Positions 7,528 to 14,972 of a DNA stretch of 17,087 bases are shown here, one piece after another (position 1 is the first letter of the stretch; each line of letters begins with the position of its first letter). The notes under the pieces were generated by a model. That model searched no databases. It was given only the letters and a program-made list of their open reading frames with translations, and was not told the origin of the DNA. This DNA is from Phosphoribacter sp044220725. Lineage in GTDB: Bacteria; Actinomycetota; Actinomycetes; Actinomycetales; Dermatophilaceae. The translations under genes and the position numbers were made by a program. The DNA is taken from NCBI GenBank assembly GCA_044220725.1, contig JBGAQN010000092.1:1-17087 (forward strand), written 5' to 3'.

Positions 7528-7629
7528 CTATCCGTCGTAGGCTGGTCGGGAACAACGAGCCACCGGTTTCGGTTAACCTCCTCACTTGCCCCTTGGCCCA
7601 TCGCGCCGCACGACACGACAAGGACAGAT

Positions 7630-7986
7630 ATGAGCGTCCAGGACCAGACCAGCACCGCGACCCATGGCGTCGTTCTCACCGATGTCGCGGCCACGAAGGT
7701 CAAGAGCCTGTTGGCCCAAGAAGGCCGCGACGACCTGCGGCTGCGCATCGGCGTCCAGCCGGGCGGCTGCTCAGGCCTGATCTACCAGCTCTATTTCGAC
7801 GAGCGCACCCTCGACGGTGACGCGGTGCGCGACTTCGACGGTGTCGAGGTCGTTGTCGACCGGATGAGCGCGCCTTACCTTGAGGGCGCGACGATCGACT
7901 TCGCCGACACCATTGAGAAGCAGGGCTTCACCATCGACAACCCCAACGCTGGCAGTTCCTGCGCCTGCGGCGACAGCTTTAGCTGA
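7630..7986 (+). CDS. A-type iron-sulfur cluster carrier (IscA/ErpA/HesB family)
   Basis: A 118-aa A-type carrier that receives Fe-S clusters and hands them to apo-proteins. The three conserved cysteines are present: C47 in PGGCSGL, and C111 and C113 in the C-terminal SSCACGDSFS. VVLTDVAATKVKSLL and MSAPYLEGATIDF are typical family blocks. The ATG at 7630 is preceded by AAGGA with 5 nt spacing. This is one of the few genes here with a clear ribosome site, so a longer frame reaching back into the glycerate kinase gene is rejected. It stands alone in its transcript, closed by a strong hairpin 20 nt after the stop. Nearby clients could include NadA. ErpA is the better guess than IscA, because actinobacteria use the SUF system, but sequence alone does not settle this. 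Confidence 0.93.
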   Translation: MSVQDQTSTATHGVVLTDVAATKVKSLLAQEGRDDLRLRIGVQPGGCSGLIYQLYFDERTLDGDAVRDFDGVEVVVDRMSAPYLEGATIDFADTIEKQGFTIDNPNAGSSCACGDSFS

Positions 7987-8006
7987 CCGCTCTGCGCACT
8001 CCGCGC

Positions 8007-8041
8007 GACGGCCCCCGGACCCGATCGGTCCGGGGGCCGTC
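8007..8041. terminator. strong hairpin terminator after the Fe-S carrier gene
   Basis: A 15-bp perfect GC-rich stem (8007-8021 with 8027-8041) around a 5-nt loop (CGATC), with no T-tract. It lies between convergent genes (stops at 7986 and 8108) and may serve both strands. Confidence 0.85.
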
Positions 8042-8107
8042 TCATCTGCCGTCCGGCCGGCTGTCGACGTGACGCCCGGATCGGAGGGTCCGCAGCACAG
8101 GGCTCGC

Positions 8108-8656
8108 TCAGCGTGGCTGCACGGCGGGAGATGGAGAGCTGGAGATTGACGTGCGACCCGTGACCAGTCGCCAGATCCGGGAACCGATGAGGAAAGCCAG
8201 GAGCATCGGCAGCAGGATGATCAACGGGTTGATCGACGCCAGGATCTGCAGGCGCTCACCCTTGCGGACCGTGATCTCGGTCCAGGGGAGGAAGAACGCA
8301 TGGCCGGTAACGTCGATGGTGCTGCCACCGGCGGCCAGCGCGCCGTCCGCCCACGCGGTCGTCATCCCCAACGTGGCGAAACCGGCGACAGCGAACACGG
8401 TGATTGCGGCATACCCGCCGACCACCCAGCGCGGACGGGTGTCGCGGTCCGGGGCGGCAGCTGCTGCGAGCGCGCGAACGCTCCCGAGTGAGCGTCGGGC
8501 GGCGGGGTACCCGGCGGCGGCCGACGCGTCGGTGAGGTTGCCGACCAGCTCGGCCCGAAGTTCTTTGCGGCGGCGACCGGGCACGCCTTCGACATCCATC
8601 CAGTAGTCGTAGGCGAGCATGGTGCGGCGGATGCGGATCCAGTCGAATGCGGACAT
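8108..8656 (-). CDS. PadR-associated membrane protein with HAAS-like N-terminus
   Basis: A 182-aa protein. The N-terminal ~70 residues (MSAFDWIRIRRTMLAYDYWMD, RRRKELRAELVGNLTDASAAAG) form an amphipathic helical domain resembling the HAAS/DUF1700-type domains often encoded beside PadR regulators. Then come a membrane segment (about 77-98), an extracytoplasmic stretch of about 45 residues (DVTGHAFFLPWTEITVRKGE), a second membrane segment (about 143-165) and a short Ser/Pro-rich tail. No enzymatic motif is seen. The ATG at 8656 begins one base after the padR stop, so the two are translationally coupled, and the protein is presumably made when PadR repression is relieved. Family-level assignment is moderate; function is unknown. 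Confidence 0.8.
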   Translation of the reverse strand: MSAFDWIRIRRTMLAYDYWMDVEGVPGRRRKELRAELVGNLTDASAAAGYPAARRSLGSVRALAAAAAPDRDTRPRWVVGGYAAITVFAVAGFATLGMTTAWADGALAAGGSTIDVTGHAFFLPWTEITVRKGERLQILASINPLIILLPMLLAFLIGSRIWRLVTGRTSISSSPSPAVQPR

Positions 8657-8657
8657 G

Positions 8658-9005
8658 TCAGGCCCCTGTCGGTGCGGTGAGGTGAGTAGGAGTGAGCAGA
8701 CGGACCCGCTCGACGAGGGCATCCCAGTCGCGGCGGGCCCGGGCCAATTCGGCCCGGCCGGTGTCGGTGAGCCGGTAGTACTTGCGCGCCGGTCCGGCCG
8801 CCGAGCGCAGCAGATATGAGTCGAGGTGACCGGCGGCCTCCAGCCGGCTCAGAGCGGGGTACACGGTGCCCTCCGCCAGGTCCTCGAAGCCACTTTCCTG
8901 CAGGCGGGTGACAATCCCGTAGCCGTACCCATCCTGTCTGTCGAGCAACTGCAGGAGCAGTAGTCCGAGGACTCCCTTGAGCATCTGCGGGTCGTGGGTG
9001 GTCAT
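8658..9005 (-). CDS. PadR family transcriptional regulator
   Basis: A 115-aa PadR repressor. The winged helix covers residues 8-80 (MLKGVLGLLLLQLLDRQDGYGYGI is the usual start of the domain, EGTVYPALSRLEAAGHL is the recognition helix, ARKYYRLTDTGRAEL is the wing). A short C-terminal helix for dimerisation follows, as in the small PadR-s2 subgroup. The ATG at 9005 is set by a complete promoter upstream: TTGACA, 17 nt, TAGTCT, then 7 nt to ATG, so translation is probably leaderless. The spacer holds a palindrome fitting autorepression. It is followed with 1-nt spacing by the membrane-protein gene. PadR regulators respond to small molecules or stress; the ligand here is unknown. Confidence 0.92.
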   Translation of the reverse strand: MTTHDPQMLKGVLGLLLLQLLDRQDGYGYGIVTRLQESGFEDLAEGTVYPALSRLEAAGHLDSYLLRSAAGPARKYYRLTDTGRAELARARRDWDALVERVRLLTPTHLTAPTGA

Positions 9006-9012
9006 GGGTACG

Positions 9013-9041
9013 AGACTAAGATCAATACCGTTGTATGTCAA
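9013..9041 (-). promoter_or_regulatory. promoter of the padR operon, leaderless
   Basis: On the minus strand: TTGACA (9036-9041), a 17-nt spacer and TAGTCT (9013-9018), ending 7 nt before the padR ATG. It is the best match to a vegetative promoter in the window. Confidence 0.75.
9025..9036. promoter_or_regulatory. candidate PadR operator ATAC-CGTT-GTAT
   Basis: An ATAC-N4-GTAT inverted repeat lies in the spacer between the -35 and -10 of the padR promoter. Binding there would block RNA polymerase. The position suits autorepression, which is common for PadR regulators, but binding is inferred. Confidence 0.5.
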
Positions 9042-9094
9042 GTAGTGGGGATTGCCAGAGTCTGACCTCGCGACCGATGAGGAATGCCGTCGGC

Positions 9095-9100
9095 TAGCGT
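9095..9100 (+). promoter_or_regulatory. -10 element (TAGCGT), leaderless promoter of the adenosine kinase gene
   Basis: TANNNT hexamer ending exactly 6 nt before the ATG at 9107; there is no ribosome site. No good -35 was found. Confidence 0.5.
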
Positions 9101-9106
9101 TTCGCC

Positions 9107-10093
9107 ATGCGCGTCGCCGTGACCGGGTCCATCGCCACCGACCACCTGATGACCTTCGGTGGCAAATTCGCCGACTCGCTGGTCGTCGAACAGCTCGACA
9201 AGATCTCGCTGTCGTTCCTTGCCGACGACCTGCAGATCCGGCGAGGCGGGATCGCCGCGAACATCGCCTTCGGGATGGCGAACCTCGGTCAGCACCCGGT
9301 CCTCGTCGGCGCGGTGGGCAAGGACTTCGAGGACTATCGCTCGTGGCTGGAACGCCACGGCGTGGATTGCCATTCGATCCACGTGTCGGGCAAGGCGCAC
9401 ACGGCGCGCTTCGTGTGTACAACGGATACCGACCTTGCACAGATCGCGACCTTCTATCCCGGAGCGATGACCGAGGCCCGGGGGATCGAGCTCAAACCGG
9501 TCTCCGATCGGGTGGGCGGCATCGAGCTCGTGCTCATCGGCCCCAATGACCCCGTAGCGATGCAGCGGCATACCGACGAGTGCCGCACCCGCGGCATACC
9601 CTTTGCCGCCGACCCCTCCCAGCAACTGGCCTGGTTGGACGGGCGCGGGATCCGCGACCTCATCGAGGGGGCGGCCTACCTGTTCACCAATGAGTACGAG
9701 TCGCACATGATCGCTCAGAAGGCCGGCTGGGACGAGCGCGACCTCGCCGACGCGGTGGGCGTCCAGGTGACGACCAAGGGCAAGGACGGTGCCACGATCA
9801 GGCAAAAGGGACGCGACCCGATCCATGTCGACGTCGTGCCCGGCGTCCAGCCGTTGGACCCGACGGGCGTCGGCGATGCCTTCCGGGGCGGATTTCTCAC
9901 CGGGCTCGCACGAGGGCTGGACCACCGGCGCTGCGCCCAGCTCGGGTCGACGCTCGCGGCATACGTCATCGAGACGGTTGGCACCCAGGAATACGCGCTG
10001 TCCACGGCCGACTTCGTCGACCGGGTCAGGCTGGCCTACGGTGTCGACGCAGCCGCCGACATCGGAGCGCAGATCCGCTGCCCCAAGCCTTGA
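9107..10093 (+). CDS. PfkB-family kinase, probable adenosine kinase
   Basis: A 328-aa PfkB (ribokinase-fold) sugar/nucleoside kinase. The substrate-binding start (MRVAVTGSIATDHLMTF), RGGIAANIAFGMANLG (about 46-61) and the ATP/anion-hole motif D251-PTGVG-D257-AFRGGF are present, D257 being the catalytic base. Overall features and length match the actinobacterial adenosine kinase represented by M. tuberculosis Rv2202c (adoK), also located close to ctaC and an A-type Fe-S carrier. It would make AMP from adenosine for purine salvage. The start is ATG 9107, with TAGCGT 6 nt upstream and no ribosome site. The stop (10091-10093) is followed closely by aat on the same strand, so the two may be co-transcribed. 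A general carbohydrate kinase is the alternative. Confidence 0.85.
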   Translation: MRVAVTGSIATDHLMTFGGKFADSLVVEQLDKISLSFLADDLQIRRGGIAANIAFGMANLGQHPVLVGAVGKDFEDYRSWLERHGVDCHSIHVSGKAHTARFVCTTDTDLAQIATFYPGAMTEARGIELKPVSDRVGGIELVLIGPNDPVAMQRHTDECRTRGIPFAADPSQQLAWLDGRGIRDLIEGAAYLFTNEYESHMIAQKAGWDERDLADAVGVQVTTKGKDGATIRQKGRDPIHVDVVPGVQPLDPTGVGDAFRGGFLTGLARGLDHRRCAQLGSTLAAYVIETVGTQEYALSTADFVDRVRLAYGVDAAADIGAQIRCPKP

Positions 10094-10113
10094 TCGACCC
10101 GCCCCGACCCGCC

Positions 10114-10788
10114 ATGCAGCAGGATCCAGGGCCCTCGCGCTATGCGTTTCACGTGCACCAGGTCGAACCGGGGGAGGACCTGGTCGGTGCCGGGGCGGAT
10201 CTCGAGCCGGCGACGATCCTCGCGGCCTACCGGGCGGGAGTCTTCCCCATGGGTTTGGGTCAGCACGGGGCGGACCCGATGGGCTGGTGGTCGCCGGACC
10301 CACGGGGCGTTCTGCGACTGGGCGACCTGCGGGTCAGCCGGTCGTTACGGCGGTCGCAGGCTCGTCTGGCGGTAACGGTCGACACGGCCTTCGACGCCGT
10401 CGTCAACGGCTGTGCCGACCCGGGTCGGGACGGCCGCTGGATCACGACGAAGGTGGCCCACGCCTACCGACGGCTGCACGCGCTGGGTTGGGCCCACTCG
10501 GTGGAGGTCTGGTCCGGCGAGACCTTGGTCGGCGGGCTCTACGGCATCGCGATCGGTGGGCTCTTTGCGGGCGAGTCGATGTTCCATCGGGCCACCGATG
10601 CGTCCAAGGTCGCCCTCGTCGCGTTGCGGGATGTGCTGGTCGCCGACGGCGATCCTCGCCGGATCGTCGACGTCCAGTGGGTCACGCCTCACCTGGCGTC
10701 GTTGGGAGCGAGGGAGGTGCCGCGGGCGGCATACCTCCAACTGTTGGGGGAGGCGCTGGAGGCGCCGCTTCCCGCCGTGTGGCGCTGA
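10114..10788 (+). CDS. aat: leucyl/phenylalanyl-tRNA--protein transferase
   Basis: A 224-aa aminoacyl-transferase of the bacterial N-end rule. It attaches Leu or Phe from charged tRNA to proteins with N-terminal Arg or Lys, marking them for ClpS/ClpAP-type degradation. Signature blocks: DLVGAGADLEPATILAAYRAG, FPM then GWWSPDPRGVL, WITTKVAHAYRRLHALG, and GGLYGIAIGGLFAGESMFH followed by DASKVALVAL and DVQW. The ATG at 10114 is used, giving MQQDPGPSRYAFH. A TTG at 10090 that overlaps the adenosine kinase stop (TTGA) is the alternative and would add eight residues. Neither has a clear ribosome site. Its last ~107 bp overlap the 3' end of the convergent tusA-like gene. Confidence 0.92.
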   Translation: MQQDPGPSRYAFHVHQVEPGEDLVGAGADLEPATILAAYRAGVFPMGLGQHGADPMGWWSPDPRGVLRLGDLRVSRSLRRSQARLAVTVDTAFDAVVNGCADPGRDGRWITTKVAHAYRRLHALGWAHSVEVWSGETLVGGLYGIAIGGLFAGESMFHRATDASKVALVALRDVLVADGDPRRIVDVQWVTPHLASLGAREVPRAAYLQLLGEALEAPLPAVWR

Positions 10789-11041
10789 CCAAGCGGACGA
10801 GGTATGCCGTGTGCTCAGCCGCGTCGGTCGTGTCGTGGATGTCCACCACCTCCAGCAGGGTGAGCCCGCGCATCCGGACGAAGGCGGGCACGTCGGATCG
10901 GGCGGCGGGATCGGTGGCCAACAGCCGGACGGTCGTGCCTTCGGGTTCGCGGGCGAGGGCCTGAGCCAGCCGAAGGACCGGCAACGGGCAACGCAGCCCC
11001 CGGGCGTCGACGGTGACCGTCACGATGATGGGATCGCTCAT
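10682..11041 (-). CDS. TusA/SirA-like sulfur carrier protein with a Pro-rich C-terminal extension
   Basis: A 119-aa protein. Residues about 5-85 are a TusA fold with the persulfide-carrying cysteine C18 in the motif ARGLRCPLPVLRL. The usual domain ends near LVRLVSA; about 35 further residues, rich in Ala and Pro (APPAPPPTVGGMPPAAPP), run antisense into aat. TusA proteins accept sulfur from a cysteine desulfurase and relay it to tRNA thiolation, molybdenum-cofactor or other pathways. The ATG at 11041 overlaps the desulfurase-like stop (ATGA), so the pair is translationally coupled. Some actinobacterial relatives are annotated as a desulfurase-TusA fusion, supporting a joint role. Like its partner, it contains no lysine. 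Confidence 0.85.
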   Translation of the reverse strand: MSDPIIVTVTVDARGLRCPLPVLRLAQALAREPEGTTVRLLATDPAARSDVPAFVRMRGLTLLEVVDIHDTTDAAEHTAYLVRLVSATRREAAPPAPPPTVGGMPPAAPPSLPTTPGEA

Positions 11042-12216
11042 CGCCCGGCCACCTGGGCCCGAACCGCGGCCACGGCCTCGGGGAGCGCGGCGATGAGCGC
11101 AGCAACGTCGGCTTCGCGCTGCGGGCTGACCGACTCCATCGGGAGGGTGATCCGGATGTTGCCGTGGGTGAGGGCGCCCATCGCGGCCAGGACGTGACTG
11201 GGCTCCAGAGTGCTCGACGTGCACGCCGAGCCCGAGGCCACCGCGATGGCCCGCCGGTCGAGTTCGCGGACGAGAGTCTCCCCGTCGGCCAGAAGGAACG
11301 AACACGTGAGCACGTGGGGGAGTCGGTTGACGGGGTCACCGACGACATCGGCATCGGGGATCATCGCGACGGCCGCTCGGAGTCGATCAACGAGCGCTCG
11401 GGCGCGCTGGGCGTCGCCCCGTCGGTCTGCTGCTGTCGCCGCCCAGGCGTGTGCAGTCCCGACGACGAGGGGAAGGACCGGGGCGACATCCACCCGGCCG
11501 ACTTCCCACTCGGTCACCGGGCCCGGGGGTCGCCAACGGGTGCGGGCCGGGACGACGAGCAACCCCACTCCCGTCGGACCGCCAAAGGACGTGGCCTCGC
11601 CGACCAGGACGTCGAAGCTGGTGGGCGGTTCGTCCCGACCCAAAGCCGCGGTGGCGTCGACAAGCAGGGGTATGCCGTGCCGCTGGCACATGTCGTGCGC
11701 AGCGTGGACGGGTTGGCGCGTGCCGACCTCGCCGTTGGCGCTCTGCAGCGCCGCGACGGCGGTCCCCGGCTCGGCCAGGGCGAGCGCCCAGGCATCCAGG
11801 TGCACGGCTGCGTGGGCATCGACGGGGACGGTCGCGAAGGTCGCCGGCTGGCCAGACAACCCGGCCGAGTGCCGGCCGGCCAGCATGATCGTGGAGTGCT
11901 CGACCGCGGAAGCCACCAGCCGAGAACCACGGCGGCGTGCGGCATACAGCAGGCCGCTCAGTCCGGCCCGCAGCGCGGCGGGGCCACCGGGGGTGAAGCT
12001 CAGCGATTCCGGGGTCACGCCAAGACCCTCGGCAAGCACGGATCGCGCTTCGTCGAGCATTCGCCGAGCCCGCCGACCCTCGGCATGAAGGCGTCGGGGG
12101 TCAGCCCAGCCCTGGTCCCACGCGGTCGCCATGGCGGCTCTGGCGGCGGGGTGGACTGGTCCCACGGCGGCGTCAAGGATGGCGCGCGGGGAGCTGCCGG
12201 ATGAGGGATACGCCAC
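11038..12216 (-). CDS. cysteine desulfurase-like protein (class V aminotransferase fold) lacking the PLP lysine
   Basis: A 392-aa NifS/IscS-like protein. Retained features: H107 in SAVEHST (stacks on PLP), D187 in LLVDATAALG (contacts the PLP ring nitrogen), C332 in ASGSACTSSTLEPSHVL (the sulfur-accepting cysteine loop), and the C-terminal MGALTHGNIRITL block. The segment that should read S-A-H-K before GGP-x-GVG reads E-A-T209-S210-FGGPTGVGLL, so both the His and the Schiff-base Lys are replaced. The whole protein contains no lysine. ANNE-type motif N161-N is N161-G162. It therefore cannot form a normal internal aldimine and may be inactive, a scaffold, or mechanistically different. The GTG at 12216 has TAACCT 6 nt upstream (leaderless). 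It is coupled to tusA and divergent from ctaC. Confidence 0.85.
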   Translation of the reverse strand: MAYPSSGSSPRAILDAAVGPVHPAARAAMATAWDQGWADPRRLHAEGRRARRMLDEARSVLAEGLGVTPESLSFTPGGPAALRAGLSGLLYAARRRGSRLVASAVEHSTIMLAGRHSAGLSGQPATFATVPVDAHAAVHLDAWALALAEPGTAVAALQSANGEVGTRQPVHAAHDMCQRHGIPLLVDATAALGRDEPPTSFDVLVGEATSFGGPTGVGLLVVPARTRWRPPGPVTEWEVGRVDVAPVLPLVVGTAHAWAATAADRRGDAQRARALVDRLRAAVAMIPDADVVGDPVNRLPHVLTCSFLLADGETLVRELDRRAIAVASGSACTSSTLEPSHVLAAMGALTHGNIRITLPMESVSPQREADVAALIAALPEAVAAVRAQVAGR

Positions 12217-12222
12217 GTCGAG

Positions 12223-12228
12223 AGGTTA
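12223..12228 (-). promoter_or_regulatory. -10 element (TAACCT), leaderless promoter of the desulfurase-like gene
   Basis: TANNNT hexamer ending exactly 6 nt before the GTG at 12216; no ribosome site is present. Confidence 0.5.
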
Positions 12229-12265
12229 TCCGCACCCCTGCCGTCATCCGTCATTCCGCCCGCGG

Positions 12266-12271
12266 TAGGGT
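12266..12271 (+). promoter_or_regulatory. possible -10 element (TAGGGT) of the ctaCDF operon
   Basis: The only TANNNT hexamer noticed at a useful distance upstream of ctaC; it would give a leader of about 35-45 nt carrying the GGAAGG ribosome site at 12303-12308. No clear -35 was found. Confidence 0.35.
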
Positions 12272-12320
12272 GGCCCCACACACGAGCAGACACTCTGTAT
12301 TCGGAAGGTGCCCGTTGCGC

Positions 12321-13226
12321 ATGCACGCAGACACCCCCGCACGCGTCACGCGGCGGAGATTGACAGTTGCTGGGCTGGCGGCTTCCGCCACGCTCTTCCT
12401 TTCCAGCTGTGCCAACGTCAACAGCAGCGCGTCTAGCGGCTGGTTACCCGAGGGCAGTGGTGGCCAGCAGGTCACCTCCGAGACCGGGCGGATCACCACT
12501 CTGTGGGTGGGCACCTGGATCGCCGGTCTGGCGGTCGGTGTGCTGGTGTGGGGTTTGGCGATTTGGTGCATGATCGCCTATAAGCGTAAGAAGGACGACC
12601 CGGAGCTGCCGCCGCAGTTGCGCTACAACGTCCCGATCGAACTGCTCTACACAGTGGTCCCGATCCTCATGATCGCGGTGTTGTTCTACTACACCGCGCG
12701 TGACGAGGCCGCCATCATGGACGTCTCGGCCAAGCCGGACTACAAGATCAACGTCGTGGGCAAGCAGTGGAGTTGGGACTTCAACTACGTCGAAGCCAAC
12801 GTCTACGAGACCGGTGTGCACTCCCAACTCAACCCCAATGGCGGGGTGACGGGCACGCCGCAGCCGGTGCTCTATCTGCCAGTGAACAAGCGCGTCGAGT
12901 TCATCCTCAACGCGCGAGATGTCATCCACTCGTTCTGGGTGCCCGCGTTCCTGGTCAAACTCGACATGATCCCTGGCAAGACCAACAGGATGCAGGTCAC
13001 CCCGACCCAGATCGGTGAGTTCCAGGGCAAGTGCGCCGAGTTGTGCGGCGCCTACCACTCGCAGATGCTCTTCAAGGTCAAGGTGGTCTCCCAGGCCGAC
13101 TTTGACGCCGAGATGGCCAAGCTCAAGGCCCTGGGCCAGGAGGGCCAGTTGCCCAACACGCTCAACCGTGAGCCGATGGACCCGAATGACCTGAAGATGG
13201 TTCCGACCCCCACCGGGAGCAAGTGA
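12321..13226 (+). CDS. ctaC: cytochrome c oxidase subunit II (CuA subunit, lipoprotein)
   Basis: A 301-aa CtaC of the aa3 oxidase, taking electrons from the cytochrome bc1-c complex. It has an N-terminal lipoprotein signal (RRR, hydrophobic stretch, lipobox L-S-S-C30), membrane helices about 60-87 and 105-125, then a cupredoxin domain outside the membrane. CuA ligands: H203 (DVIHSFWVP), C238, E240, C242, H246 and M249 in KCAELCGAYHSQM. KQWSWDFNY (148-156) is the usual electron-entry tryptophan region. Start choice: GGAAGG (12303-12308) is 6 nt from a TTG at 12315 and 12 nt from the ATG at 12321; the TTG would add two residues (M-R) and is a real alternative. The stop shares one base with the ctaD ATG. 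First gene of the operon. Confidence 0.96.
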   Translation: MHADTPARVTRRRLTVAGLAASATLFLSSCANVNSSASSGWLPEGSGGQQVTSETGRITTLWVGTWIAGLAVGVLVWGLAIWCMIAYKRKKDDPELPPQLRYNVPIELLYTVVPILMIAVLFYYTARDEAAIMDVSAKPDYKINVVGKQWSWDFNYVEANVYETGVHSQLNPNGGVTGTPQPVLYLPVNKRVEFILNARDVIHSFWVPAFLVKLDMIPGKTNRMQVTPTQIGEFQGKCAELCGAYHSQMLFKVKVVSQADFDAEMAKLKALGQEGQLPNTLNREPMDPNDLKMVPTPTGSK

Positions 13227-14968
13227 TGACTGCGACGATCTCTCGCCCCGAGGCTGGCGCCCGGGTGAAGCACCCGCGGCCGCGGCCCGGGCAGACGTTC
13301 TACAGCTGGATCACGACCACGGACCACAAGAAGATCGGGAATCTCTACTTCATTACGTCCTTCGTTTTCTTCCTGCTGGCTGGCGCCATGGCGCTGATCA
13401 TTCGGGCCGAGTTGACCAGCCCGGGCCTGCAGGTCGTCGACAACCCCGAGCAGTTCAACCAACTGTTCACCATGCACGGCCTGATCATGTTGCTGCTGTT
13501 TGCGACGCCGCTGTTCGCGGGCTTCTCCAACGCCTTGGTGCCGTTGCAGATCGGCGCACCGGATGTGGCCTTCCCGCGGCTGAACATGTTCGCCTACTGG
13601 CTCTACGTCCTGGGCGGGTTGGTTGCGGCACTTGGCTTCCTCACCCCCCAGGGGGCCGCGTCGTTCGGCTGGTTCATGTACGTGCCGCTGTCCAACTCGG
13701 TGTATAGCCCCGGCTTGGGCACCGACCTCGGCGTGTTTGGGTTGACCCTCACCGGTTTCGGCACGATCCTCGGCTCGGTCAACTTCATCACGACGATCAT
13801 CTGCATGCGCGCTCCGGGCATGACGATGTTCCGGATGCCGGTGTTCACCTGGACCGTGCTGGTCACCTCGCTGTTGGCCCTCATCATCTTCCCGGTGCTG
13901 GCCGCGGCCCTGTTCGGGCTGGGTGGCGACCGTCGCTTCGGGATGCACATCTTCGACGCCGAGGCCGGCGGTGCCATGCTCTGGCAGCACCTGTTCTGGT
14001 TCTTTGGCCACCCCGAGGTCTACGTCCTGGCCCTGCCGTTCTTCGGCGTGATCAGCGAGATCTTCCCGGTCATGTCCCGCCGGCCGATCTTCGGCTACAA
14101 GACCCTCATCTTCGCCACGGTGGCCATCGCTGGCCTGTCCGTTGCGGTGTGGGCCCACCACCTGTATGTCACCGGTCAGATCCTGCTGCCGTTCTTTGCG
14201 ATCATGACGATGCTCATCGCGGTGCCGACTGGCGTGAAGTTCTTCAACTGGATCGGCACGATGTGGGGCGGGTCGCTGACCTTCCACACGCCGCTGATCT
14301 GGGCGTTGGGCTTCCTCACGACGTTCCTCTTCGGTGGCATCACCGGCATCATGATGGCCAGCCCGGCGATCGACTTCCACATCTCCGACACCTACTTCAT
14401 CGTGGCGCACTTCCACTACACGATCTTTGGCACCGTGGTGTTCGCGATGTTCGCCGGCTACTACTTCTGGTGGCCCAAGCTCACCGGGCGCATGCTCGAC
14501 GAACGGCTCGGCAAGATCCACTTCTGGATGCTGTTCATCGGCTTCCACCTGACCTTCCTCGTCCAGCACCTGCTGGGCATCCAGGGCATGGCCCGCCGCT
14601 ACGCGGACTACCTGGTGGAGGAAGGCTTCCAGACCGGCAACATCATCTCCACGATCGGCTCCGTGCTCCTTGGCGCCTCGATGCTGCCGTTCCTCTACAA
14701 CGTCTGGAAGACGTGGCGGACCGCGCCGCTGGTGACCGTGGATGACCCGTGGGGTTATGGCAACTCGCTGGAGTGGGCGACCTCGTGCCCGCCGCCGCGG
14801 CACAACTTCAACAGCCTGCCTCGGATTCGCTCCGAGCGTCCTGCCTTCGACCTGCACCACCCGCAGGCTGCTCCTCCGAGCGGCCCGGCGCCCGACCCGT
14901 CGACTTTGCAAAAAGTCATGGGCGCAGCCGAGATCGGCGTGACCGAGTCCGACAAGAACAAGGAGTGA
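13226..14968 (+). CDS. ctaD: cytochrome c oxidase subunit I
   Basis: A 580-aa catalytic subunit of the aa3 oxidase, a twelve-helix membrane protein that reduces O2 and pumps protons. Metal ligands: H84 and H397 (haem a), H262 (CuB, cross-linked to Y266 in GHPEVY), H311 and H312 (CuB, WAHHLY), H395 (haem a3, AHFHY). E264 in HPEVY is the D-channel terminal glutamate, so this is an A-type proton pump. The starting block TTDHKKIGNLYF and SNALVPLQIGAPDVAFPRLN are standard. A ~60-residue hydrophilic, Pro-rich C-terminal tail is typical of actinobacteria. The ATG at 13226 overlaps the ctaC stop by one base and has GGGAG 6 nt upstream; a GTG immediately before it (13223) is also possible. ctaF follows after 4 nt. 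Confidence 0.98.
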   Translation: MTATISRPEAGARVKHPRPRPGQTFYSWITTTDHKKIGNLYFITSFVFFLLAGAMALIIRAELTSPGLQVVDNPEQFNQLFTMHGLIMLLLFATPLFAGFSNALVPLQIGAPDVAFPRLNMFAYWLYVLGGLVAALGFLTPQGAASFGWFMYVPLSNSVYSPGLGTDLGVFGLTLTGFGTILGSVNFITTIICMRAPGMTMFRMPVFTWTVLVTSLLALIIFPVLAAALFGLGGDRRFGMHIFDAEAGGAMLWQHLFWFFGHPEVYVLALPFFGVISEIFPVMSRRPIFGYKTLIFATVAIAGLSVAVWAHHLYVTGQILLPFFAIMTMLIAVPTGVKFFNWIGTMWGGSLTFHTPLIWALGFLTTFLFGGITGIMMASPAIDFHISDTYFIVAHFHYTIFGTVVFAMFAGYYFWWPKLTGRMLDERLGKIHFWMLFIGFHLTFLVQHLLGIQGMARRYADYLVEEGFQTGNIISTIGSVLLGASMLPFLYNVWKTWRTAPLVTVDDPWGYGNSLEWATSCPPPRHNFNSLPRIRSERPAFDLHHPQAAPPSGPAPDPSTLQKVMGAAEIGVTESDKNKE

Positions 14969-14972
14969 CGGC

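Noticed and set aside
9038..10303. 421-codon minus-strand frame opposite the adenosine kinase
   Set aside because: Shadow of an intact PfkB gene; it would also erase the padR promoter.
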